Below, one piece after another: positions 8,012 to 13,826 of a stretch of 13,826 nt of DNA (position 1 is its first letter; every line of letters starts with the position of its first letter). Under the pieces are notes generated by a model that saw nothing but the letters and a program-made list of their open reading frames with translations, did not search any database and was not told the DNA's origin. Both the position numbers and the translations under genes were made by a program. The stretch spans positions 1-13,826 of the forward strand of contig CALDKP010000235.1 in NCBI GenBank assembly GCA_937898535.1, read 5' to 3'. The DNA is from an uncultured Sphingomonadales bacterium (GTDB lineage: Bacteria; Pseudomonadota; Alphaproteobacteria; Sphingomonadales; Sphingomonadaceae).

Positions 8012-9031
8012 TTAAACTAAAGGTGAATTTAGGGACAAATTTTGCCCGGCAGATTGCGCCACGGCTTTGGCCCAGATGACAACCTTGCTGATCTCTTCCT
8101 GATAGAGCTGCGTGCTGTCGTCATGTTCTTTGCGCCGTGCTTCGGCGTCAAAGCTATCACCCGTCTTCGCATTGCGTGAAAATCTGCTCGCCACGGTGGA
8201 CGACAGCAGGGCATCGCTGGGATGCAGACCAAAGTGCGCGCACAGCAACTTCATGGCCTTTGTGGGGTCAGCGAGCAATGTCTCGCTTTGAAGACTTTGC
8301 ACTCTATCGCGACCAAGACGCTCTTCCATAGCCGCAAACAGCCGGTGCTGCGCAAGCCAACCAATCGCAGCGATCTGCAAATCGGTTTGTTGCAAAATAT
8401 CGTCGGGCGAAAAACCATAATCGGTCAAGCCGTCCTTAGTGAGCTTCACAAAAAGCTCTCGAACCCAAAGCCTGCCCCACATGCCTTTCTTTGCGATAGA
8501 TGCGAGGTAATTTTCAAGCGGGGTATAGAGCAACAGCGCTTTTGACCCCGGCGAGAGCGAGAGCATCGTCGGGGCGAGGGCGTTAATGACATTGGACGGC
8601 TTGATGACCATTTGCTCGCCTTGGGCAAGCGGCCGAGCCAACAAAGACGTTGCTGTCTTCAGCGCATCGACAACCGCTGCAGGCTGCCCCCCCCTGCGCC
8701 GCCATCCGGAGATATCGTTCAGCATGGCCGGTTCTTTCAATCCGAAAGAGACTCCTGGCATATCAAAGGCGTTGGCAAGCAACGTTGAACAACAATAAGC
8801 CGAATGAAAGATGAAATGCGGTGCAGGCGCCGTGACCGCGGAAGCATCACTTCGGCGAATGACATGCGGACTTTGCGCTCCGGGCAGAAACTCGTCGGTC
8901 AGGAAGGTCGCTTTGGCCAGAACCAAACGATCGGCCTGTATGAACTGAACGGCGTCTCCCGCCGCGTCAAACCGATGGGGGTACCAATTTGGATCGCGCA
9001 GCACGTCGGCAGCGTTATGTATATCAGCCAC
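8012..9031 (-). CDS. Sulfotransferase-like P-loop protein
   Basis: A 339-residue protein resembling sulfotransferase-family proteins. These transfer sulfate from PAPS to hydroxyl or amine groups, but activity here is not established. What supports it: beta-strand FIFHS followed by AYCCSTLLANAFD at about 77-90, which matches the phosphosulfate-binding loop position (S-T-L-L core), then a LKEP block at 98-101, a second strand MVIKP and a helix-rich C-terminal half. No signal peptide or membrane segment is seen, so it is probably cytoplasmic. The start is GTG at 9031, decided by AAGGAGGG at 9037-9044 with a 5-nt spacer. It converges on the receptor gene, sharing its terminator, and diverges from the small exported protein gene. 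The family call is moderate; a generic P-loop kinase-like fold is the alternative. Confidence 0.65.
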   Translation of the reverse strand: MADIHNAADVLRDPNWYPHRFDAAGDAVQFIQADRLVLAKATFLTDEFLPGAQSPHVIRRSDASAVTAPAPHFIFHSAYCCSTLLANAFDMPGVSFGLKEPAMLNDISGWRRRGGQPAAVVDALKTATSLLARPLAQGEQMVIKPSNVINALAPTMLSLSPGSKALLLYTPLENYLASIAKKGMWGRLWVRELFVKLTKDGLTDYGFSPDDILQQTDLQIAAIGWLAQHRLFAAMEERLGRDRVQSLQSETLLADPTKAMKLLCAHFGLHPSDALLSSTVASRFSRNAKTGDSFDAEARRKEHDDSTQLYQEEISKVVIWAKAVAQSAGQNLSLNSPLV

Positions 9032-9036
9032 GTTGT

Positions 9037-9044
9037 CCCTCCTT
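9037..9044 (-). promoter_or_regulatory. Strong ribosome binding site for a GTG start
   Basis: On the minus strand, AAGGAGGG followed by ACAAC and GTG at 9031. It is nearly a full complement of the 16S anti-Shine-Dalgarno sequence and settles the non-ATG start of the sulfotransferase-like gene. Confidence 0.85.
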
Positions 9045-9054
9045 CAGCGCCAAT

Positions 9055-9091
9055 AGTGTTCCGGCAAAACCACTTTTGCCCGCGCAACACT
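9055..9091. promoter_or_regulatory. Nested inverted repeat in the divergent intergenic region
   Basis: An inner hairpin, GGCAAAA (9063-9069) and TTTTGCC (9074-9080) with a 4-nt loop, sits inside an outer pair, AGTGTT (9055-9060) and AACACT (9086-9091). It lies about 24 bp upstream of the sulfotransferase-like start and about 60 bp upstream of the small exported protein. It could be an operator shared by both promoters or a 5'-leader hairpin of the minus-strand message. Confidence 0.4.
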
Positions 9092-9152
9092 TATGGTAAC
9101 ACAGTTTCTGATCTGCAGTTTTGGCTGCTCTAATAGATACTAGGAAGAAGCT

Positions 9153-9440
9153 ATGGCCCAGATTGTCAAATCCTTTTGGACCGCTGCATTGTGCGCGGCA
9201 TTCGTAACAAGCGGAGCGGTCGTCCCCGTATATGCCAAAGCGAATGAGCCTGACCTTGAAGGCAAAGTCATGCCTGACGGCGAAAAAATCCTCTGCCGTC
9301 GTGTGGCAGAAACCGGCTCGCTCGTTCGTAAATCGAAGAAATGCTACACCCGCGCACAGTGGGACCGCATTGCCGAGGCCGCAAAAACCAACGCCACAAA
9401 AATGCAAAGCGACCATGCTGCAGGTATTGTCGGCAACTGA
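9153..9440 (+). CDS. Small exported two-cysteine protein
   Basis: A 95-residue protein of unknown function. Residues 1-28 form a signal peptide (MAQIVKSFW, hydrophobic core, VPVYA before KANEPD), so the mature protein is about 67 residues and periplasmic or secreted. Its core is ILCRRVAETGSLVRKSKKC followed by YTRAQWDRI: two cysteines (48 and 64) that could form a disulfide, then an aromatic tail. I recall similar small exported proteins with this C-R-R, G-S and C-T-R-A-W pattern in sphingomonads and relatives, with no assigned function. The start ATG has AGGAAG 5 nt upstream. It is followed after 48 bp by the TPR-oxygenase gene on the same strand, so cotranscription is likely. Confidence 0.85.
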   Translation: MAQIVKSFWTAALCAAFVTSGAVVPVYAKANEPDLEGKVMPDGEKILCRRVAETGSLVRKSKKCYTRAQWDRIAEAAKTNATKMQSDHAAGIVGN

Positions 9441-9451
9441 TCCAGGCAATT

Positions 9452-9469
9452 TTGGTTCAGTTGGTTCAG
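9452..9469 (+). repeat. Tandem 9-bp direct repeat between two genes
   Basis: TTGGTTCAG occurs twice back to back, in the 48-bp gap between the small exported protein and the TPR-oxygenase gene, about 20 bp before the ATG of the latter. Its function is unknown; it may be a chance slippage product. Confidence 0.5.
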
Positions 9470-9488
9470 ACAGCGTTTCAGGCATAAT

Positions 9489-10769
9489 ATGTCGGGACAA
9501 GATATCAACGCCCTCGTGCATGCCGGGCGGACAGCCCAGCAGCGCGGCGACCTTTCCGCTGCGTCGCAATATTATTTGCAGGCCTTGGCGCTACAGCCAG
9601 ACAGCCCGCAATTGTACAACGCATTGGGCATGGTTGCGCTTGCGGCGGAGAGCCATGACAAGGCCGCCGAATATTTTCTGGAGGCTATTCAGGCCGACCC
9701 GTCGGCTTCGGTTCTGCGCATAAACTTGGCAACGGCCTATCGCGGACTTGGCGATGACCCGCGGGAACGCGATGCTTTAATGGCGGTGCTTGAACTTGAT
9801 CAGGCAAATTTAACGGCAAATCTGCGCCTCGCGGAATTGCATGAAAGACTTGGCGAAAAAGGCGATGCTATGCGCCGCTGGACAGCTGTTATGGGCATCG
9901 CACAATCGGTTCCCGACCCAACGCCAGAGGTGGCTGAGCTGATCGCAAACGCGCAATCGCACCTGATGCGCCATAGCGCTGCGTTGGGTGACATATTGTC
10001 CAACGGGTTGAGCGATGTGCGCGAGCGTGTGGTTGCGGGCGACGCCCGCCGGTTTGACGTCTGTATGGATGCGGCATTGGGTAAAAGGCGGATTTACGCC
10101 AATGATTGCGCTGGCCTTCACTTTCCGTTTTTACCGCCTGACGAATTTTTCCAGCGCGATCACTTCCCGTGGCTGAAGGACATCGAAGCAAAGACAGATG
10201 CCATCGCCGCCGAATTCCGTGCCTTATGGCAAAAGCCCGACGATTTTGTGCCTTATGTTGCAATGGAAGATGGCACGCCCGAAAACAAATGGTCGAAGCT
10301 TGATCACTCGCTCGATTGGAGCACTTTTTTCCTGTGGCGGCATGGCGTGCGGGACGATGCGGCGTGCGCCCGTTGCCCCGAAACGGCAAAGGCGGTCGAA
10401 AGTCTCCCCATTTGCCATATCCCCGGTCGGTCGCCGACGGTATTCTTCTCTGTGCTTCGGCCAAAGACGCGGTTGCCCGCGCATACGGGTGTGACCAACG
10501 TACGCTCTATCGTTCACGTACCGCTGATCATTCCCGATGGTTGCGGTTTCCGCGTGGGTGGTGAGACCCGGCCATGGCAAGTTGGCACGGCGTTCGCGTT
10601 TGATGACACGATTGAACATGAGGCGTGGAATGACAGCGATGAACCCCGCGCGGTGCTCATTTTCGACGTTTGGAACCCGCATTTGACGGCGCAGGAGCAT
10701 GTCCTGCTCCAGCGCTTTTTTGAGGTGTCCAACGCCAGCAGCTACGGTCAATCCAACAACGTCGACTGA
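9489..10769 (+). CDS. TPR plus aspartyl/asparaginyl beta-hydroxylase-type oxygenase
   Basis: A 426-residue, probably cytoplasmic protein with two parts. Residues about 7-140 are tetratricopeptide repeats (LYNALGMVALAAESHDKAAEYF and following repeats), a protein-binding scaffold. Residues about 230-400 are a 2-oxoglutarate/Fe(II) dioxygenase domain of the AspH family. Candidate iron ligands are His 332 (PAHTG) and His 377 (IEHEAW); a Gly stands at the usual carboxylate position (HTG), as in AspH enzymes. Arg 387 (RAVLIFDVW) is the expected 2-oxoglutarate-binding residue, and Arg 339 and His 343 fit the TN-x-R-x(3)-H block. All key residues are present, so it looks active. It would hydroxylate Asp or Asn side chains of an unknown protein. 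TTCAGG about 7 nt upstream may serve the ATG. Its stop abuts the convergent clpB stop with no gap. Confidence 0.88.
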   Translation: MSGQDINALVHAGRTAQQRGDLSAASQYYLQALALQPDSPQLYNALGMVALAAESHDKAAEYFLEAIQADPSASVLRINLATAYRGLGDDPRERDALMAVLELDQANLTANLRLAELHERLGEKGDAMRRWTAVMGIAQSVPDPTPEVAELIANAQSHLMRHSAALGDILSNGLSDVRERVVAGDARRFDVCMDAALGKRRIYANDCAGLHFPFLPPDEFFQRDHFPWLKDIEAKTDAIAAEFRALWQKPDDFVPYVAMEDGTPENKWSKLDHSLDWSTFFLWRHGVRDDAACARCPETAKAVESLPICHIPGRSPTVFFSVLRPKTRLPAHTGVTNVRSIVHVPLIIPDGCGFRVGGETRPWQVGTAFAFDDTIEHEAWNDSDEPRAVLIFDVWNPHLTAQEHVLLQRFFEVSNASSYGQSNNVD

Positions 10770-11213
10770 TCAGGATGCGGTCAACTTCAACGCACCATCC
10801 CCTTCCTCGACCTTAACCGTCGAACCATCGGGCACTTCGCCGCGCAGCAGCAGATCCGCCAGCGGATCCTGCAAATATCGCTGAATAGCGCGCTTGAGCG
10901 GACGTGCGCCATATACGGGGTCGTAACCCACGCGGCCAAGCCACGCCTTTGCCTCTTCGGATAAAGCGAGAGTGATCTTGCGGTCCTTCAGCAGCTTTTG
11001 CACGCGCTGCACCTGAATCTCGACAATCGGTGCCATGTGATTGGCACCAAGGCGGTGGAACAGGATGACCTCGTCGAGGCGGTTCAGGAATTCGGGCCGG
11101 AAATGGCCCCGCACGATTTCCATCACTTGCGGTTCGACCTCTTTCACATCCTGACCATCCTCAAGCGCGGCGAGATGCTGGCTGCCCAGATTGGAGGTGA
11201 GGATGATGAGCGT
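10770..11213 (-). CDS. clpB: ClpB disaggregase, C-terminal fragment only
   Basis: ClpB is a hexameric AAA+ ATPase that extracts and refolds aggregated proteins with DnaK in the cytoplasm. Only the last ~148 residues of a normally ~860-residue protein are here. Visible are the sensor-1 end of the second AAA+ domain (LTSNLGSQ), the arginine-finger block GHFRPEFLNRLDEVILF, and the C-terminal domain with sensor-2 Arg in YDPVYGARPLKRAIQRYLQDPLA. The frame ends at TGA (10770-10772), directly next to the convergent oxygenase stop. Upstream of about 11,213 the frame continues into a sulfatase sequence instead of the rest of ClpB. The 3' end probably belongs to the same genome as the genes to its left, and the break is where the contig goes wrong. 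Confidence 0.9.
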   Translation of the reverse strand, partial: TLIILTSNLGSQHLAALEDGQDVKEVEPQVMEIVRGHFRPEFLNRLDEVILFHRLGANHMAPIVEIQVQRVQKLLKDRKITLALSEEAKAWLGRVGYDPVYGARPLKRAIQRYLQDPLADLLLRGEVPDGSTVKVEEGDGALKLTAS

Positions 11214-11537
11214 GTTCTCGCGCAGCTTCAATTCATCGAGCGTGCGCATCACTTCGCCGACCATCCAGTCGAACTCCTGGATGAAGTCGCCATACGGCCC
11301 GGCCTCGCTGCTGCCTTTGAACTTCGCGCCCGGCGTGAACGGATGATGAATGTGCGGTGTGGCGAAATAAACGAAGAACGGCCCGCCCGCATGGCCGCGC
11401 ATCCAATTCACCGCTTTCTCCGTGAGCGTGGTGCCGTGTTCTTCCTCGTTGTAGAGCGCGTGCGCGGCCTTTGCGCCGGACATGGCCGGCGCGAGCATCT
11501 TTTCGGGAAACGAGCGTGTCTGCGCCTTGCCGCCATA
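11214..11537 (-). pseudogene. Internal fragment of a sulfatase
   Basis: About 108 codons matching the middle of an arylsulfatase-type enzyme. Recognisable are the EEHGTTLTEKAVNWM helix, the GGPFFVYFATPHIHHPFTP strand and turn (His residues near the metal/sulfate site), and the GPYGDFIQEFDWMVGEVMRTLDEL helix preceding the usual NTLI-x-TSDNG strand. The N-terminal C-x-P-S-R formylglycine signature and the C-terminal domain are absent, so it cannot be a working sulfatase. It is joined in frame to HsdR upstream and to ClpB downstream. Neither partner normally contains such a domain. A misassembled piece from another locus or organism is the likely explanation. Confidence 0.8.
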
Positions 11538-13462
11538 CTTCAGCGGATCGGCCGGATCTTTGAAACGCTTTTCCAGACGCTTCTTGATCTGCCCGGAATG
11601 AATATGCGGACGCAGCAACGCCTTGTCGGAGGCACTGCCGGTCATGATGATCTTGATCACGCCCTGCTCGGGGTCGTCGCTATGCCAGTCGGGGCGCAGC
11701 GCGACCAAGGCATCGTAGAGATGCACACAGATCTCGCGGCTCATGGTCACGATCATGCCCTTGCCGGATGCTGCCTGATTGCGTTCCTCGAAGTGCGCCA
11801 CCAGATCAGTGGCGATAGCCTGCAAGCGAGGCTCAGCCCCGACGACCTTCTCCAGCGCCGCCCAGCGCGACTTGGCGCGAGCACGCACATCCTCTTCGTC
11901 ATCCTCGGCCAGCTCATCCACGTCGCTGTCGATGGTCGGCAGCTGATCCGCTTTCAATGACAGCTTGGCCAGTCGCGACTCGTAGTAGATGGCAACGGTT
12001 GCACCATCTTCCTTGGCCTGCTGCATGTCATAAATGTGGATGTAGTCGCCGAACACGGCACGAGTATCACGATCCTGGCTGGATACGGGCGTGCCGGTGA
12101 AGGCCACAAAGGTCGCATTCGGCAGCGCGTCGCGCAGATGCTGGGCATAGCCGACCTGATAGCGAGCGTGCGCCTCAGCGGCCTGATCCAGCAGCATTTC
12201 CTGCTTAGGCGCTTTCAGCTCGGCCTGAAAGCCATACTGTGTGCGATGCGCTTCATCGGCGATCACGACGATGTTGTGACGCGTCGAAAGCACCGGAAAT
12301 TTGTCTTCATCCGCACCTGGTGCAAACTTCTGGATGGTCGCAAACAGAATGCCACCGCTAGGCCGATTGCCCAGCTTCTCTCGCAAGTCGCCGCGCGTTG
12401 CAATCTGCACCGGCTGTTCGCGCAGCAAATGTTGCGACAGCGAGAACACGCCAAAGAGCTGGCCATCCAGATCGTTACGGTCGGTGATGACCACCAGCGT
12501 CGGGTTCTCCAGCGCCACCGACTGCATCACCCGCGCCGCAAAGCAGGTCATGGTGATGCTCTTGCCCGAGCCCTGCGTGTGCCAGACCACACCGCCCTTG
12601 CGGTTGCCATCCGGGCGCGGGCAGTGACCACCTGCTGAATCGCCGAGCGCACGGCATGGAATTGGTGATAGCCGGCGATCTTCTTCACCAAGCGGCCGTC
12701 GTCCTCGAACAGCATGAAATAACGCAGCTAATCGAGCAGCAGCTCGGGCGCGAGCACACCACGCACCAGCGTTTCCAGTTCATTAAATTGACCCAGCGGG
12801 TCCACGGTCACACCGTCGATGGTGCGCCAGTTCATGAAGCGTTCGGCATCCGCCGAGAGCGAGCCCATGCGCGCTTCGCTGCCATCGGAAATGATCAGAA
12901 TTTCGTTGTACTGGAACATATCCGGGACCTGTTCCTTGTAGGTCTGGATCTCGTCGAAAGCGTTCCAAATGTCGACGTGGGCATCCGCCGGATTTTTCAG
13001 CTTCAGCAGCACCAGCGGCATGCCGTTCACAAACAAGATTATGTCGGGCCGGCGGGTGTGCTTTGCACCCTGCAAGGTGAACTGGTTCACGGCCAGCCAG
13101 TCGTTGCTCGCCGGATTGGTCCAGTCGATCAGCTGCACGAAGTCGCCGATGGTCTCGCCATCGCGCTGGTACTGCACCGGCACACCCGTGCAGAGCAGTT
13201 TGTGGAATTGGCGGTTGGCACCCAGCAGTGCTGGCGTGCCGATATCACGAATCTGTGCCAGCGCATCGTCACGAGCGGCTAGTGGGATTTGCGGGTTCAG
13301 GCACTCAATCGCTGAGGCCAGACGGCCAACTAGCAATACATCTCGATAGCTGCTGCGCTCGGACTGTGACCCATCGTGCGCGATGTCAGGACCGAAAACA
13401 TGGTCATAGCCTAAGTCATGCAGCCAACCAAGCGTTTCTTGTTCTAATTGGTCTTCGGTCAT
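11538..13462 (-). pseudogene. hsdR: Type I restriction enzyme HsdR subunit, broken and 3'-truncated
   Basis: HsdR is the ATP-driven translocase/endonuclease subunit of type I restriction complexes. The family start MTEDQLEQET is at 13462. The N-terminal nuclease domain follows, then the helicase part with Walker A TQGSGKS, DEAH (ADEAHRTQYG) and motif III FTGTP. Four defects are visible. The nuclease motif reads LLKLKNP where ELKNP is expected, from an AAG codon at 13001-13003. A TAG at 12728-12730 interrupts LLLD-x-LRYF where Tyr is usual. One base appears missing at about 12,612-12,621, shifting the frame just before VVWHTQGSGKS. The sequence stops being HsdR after KDPADPLK (about 11,538), losing the rest of the helicase and the C-terminal region. 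No hsdM or hsdS is seen nearby. Errors in a low-coverage chimera could explain the point lesions. Confidence 0.88.
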
Positions 13463-13526
13463 TCCGTGATTTCCCAATATCCGCCCTTGGTCGGGCTGAC
13501 TTACTGCAAACCTGCATTTATACCGC

Positions 13527-13553
13527 ACTTTCTTCCGAACTTTCTTCCGAACT
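13527..13553. repeat. Tandem 12-bp repeat upstream of hsdR
   Basis: ACTTTCTTCCGA is present twice in tandem plus a partial ACT, about 65-90 bp upstream of the hsdR start. It sits next to a minus-strand TATAAA, so the copies could be direct-repeat protein-binding sites over the hsdR promoter. Confidence 0.6.
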
Positions 13554-13599
13554 AATAGAGTGCGCTGCCTATCTTAGATCTCAAGCTATTTAGCGGTTA

Positions 13600-13636
13600 C
13601 GATACTAAGCATCTGTTTTATATAATTTTAGTATCG
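13600..13636. repeat. 9-bp inverted repeat around an AT-rich core
   Basis: CGATACTAA (13600-13608) and TTAGTATCG (13628-13636) are perfect inverted arms flanking a 19-bp AT-rich core that contains TATAAT on the plus strand. The form suits an operator overlapping a promoter; a cruciform or recombination site is also possible. Confidence 0.5.
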
Positions 13637-13659
13637 CATAAAGCTACAGGATTCGACTT

Positions 13660-13671
13660 GTGCTTAAGCAC
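13660..13671. repeat. Perfect 12-bp palindrome next to a stop codon
   Basis: GTGCTTAAGCAC is fully self-complementary and directly abuts the stop of the partial gene at the right edge. A related CTTAAG core recurs at about 13,704 inside that gene. Its meaning is unknown. Confidence 0.5.
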
Positions 13672-13826
13672 TTAGCTCCCGCCCATAGCTACTAATAGCT
13701 CAAGCTTAAGTGCCTCCGAAAAGTCGTCTTCCTCAATTAGAGAAACGATGACTCGCTGAAGCAACTCCTTGTCGATGGCACCTTCAGCCACGGCCACCAC
13801 GATGTTCGCGGCGTTTGAGGAGCAGT
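13672..13826 (-). CDS. C-terminal end of an unidentified gene (runs off the contig)
   Basis: An uninterrupted 50-codon frame enters from the right edge and ends at TAA (13672-13674). It reads ANIVVAVAEGAIDKELLQRV, then IVSLIEEDDFSEALKLELL, ending VAMGGS. The sequence looks like real protein: amphipathic helices, acidic clusters and a plausible C-terminus. I do not recognise the family. It lies upstream of hsdR on the same strand with about 210 bp between, so it need not be in the same operon. It could be another restriction-system subunit, but nothing visible shows that. Confidence 0.5.
   Translation of the reverse strand, partial: CSSNAANIVVAVAEGAIDKELLQRVIVSLIEEDDFSEALKLELLVAMGGS

Larger units (their letters stand above)
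13463..13671. promoter_or_regulatory. AT-rich upstream region of hsdR with several repeats
   Basis: About 210 bp separate the hsdR start from the next stop codon on the same strand, and the region is visibly richer in A and T than the rest of the window. It holds a tandem repeat, an inverted repeat and a palindrome, listed separately. On the minus strand a TATAAA hexamer (13517-13522) lies just downstream of the tandem repeat and could be a -10 element for hsdR, but no matching -35 was found. Confidence 0.4.

Noticed and set aside
10694..10721. Hairpin GGAGCA/TGCTCC followed by T residues, terminator-like
   Set aside because: It is within the oxygenase coding region, the T-run is 5 nt from the stem and the stem is only 6 bp, so intrinsic termination is unlikely.
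10998..11960. A 320-codon open frame on the plus strand antisense to the chimera
   Set aside because: It is the complementary shadow of recognisable ClpB, sulfatase and HsdR coding sequence and is compositionally biased, with no family features.
10770..13462. A novel defence system built on an HsdR-sulfatase-ClpB fusion
   Set aside because: The segments are incomplete, the joins are abrupt, one join lies in sequence likely shared by the two genes, and the contig demonstrably contains adapter sequence. Artefact is the simpler explanation.
1..13826. CRISPR arrays, tRNA or rRNA genes, transposase genes
   Set aside because: No regularly spaced repeats, no cloverleaf or rRNA sequence and no transposase-like protein were seen on either strand.

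Overview
The window looks like an assembled Illumina contig from an alphaproteobacterium, most likely a sphingomonad. This rests on recognisable family style: a roughly 1000-residue TonB-dependent receptor with an EIVVTG-type TonB box, a small secreted protein with a C-x(15)-C core and Trp-containing tail, an HEYAHH metallopeptidase and a ClpB C-terminus. The genus cannot be read from the sequence. Positions 1-26 are not genomic: they match the Illumina TruSeq read-2 adapter, so the left edge is a library artefact fused to a real gene.

Layout. 27-1189 (+) is a 5'-truncated pyruvate kinase gene. It converges on a minus-strand cluster transcribed from about 4626 down to 1206: an exported cyclophilin-type peptidyl-prolyl isomerase, queA (16 bp downstream) and an exported gluzincin metallopeptidase with a repeat-like C-terminus. 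A 339-bp divergent intergenic region separates it from a large TonB-dependent receptor (4969-7950, +) that ends at a strong intrinsic terminator. Next come a sulfotransferase-like protein (8012-9031, -), a small exported two-cysteine protein (9153-9440, +) and a TPR plus aspartyl/asparaginyl beta-hydroxylase-type oxygenase (9489-10769, +). The receptor and its two modification-enzyme-like neighbours may act together on a surface or exported substrate; this is inference from proximity.

The right part is abnormal. One open frame on the minus strand (10770-12590) joins pieces of three unrelated genes: the middle of a type I restriction HsdR subunit, an internal slice of a sulfatase and the last ~148 residues of ClpB. 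The sulfatase/ClpB join lies where both families encode N-T-L-I-I-L-T-S, so a k-mer misjoin is the simplest explanation. Upstream, the HsdR N-terminal part carries a premature TAG, a one-base frameshift and a Glu-to-Lys change in its nuclease motif. The last ~360 bases hold an AT-rich, repeat-containing HsdR upstream region and the 3' end of an unidentified gene.

The apparent HsdR-sulfatase-ClpB fusion is the most eye-catching item, but I consider it most likely an assembly chimera and not a new system. Positions 27 to about 11,190 look coherent; everything to the right should be treated as possibly from other loci or organisms until read pairs across the joins are checked.
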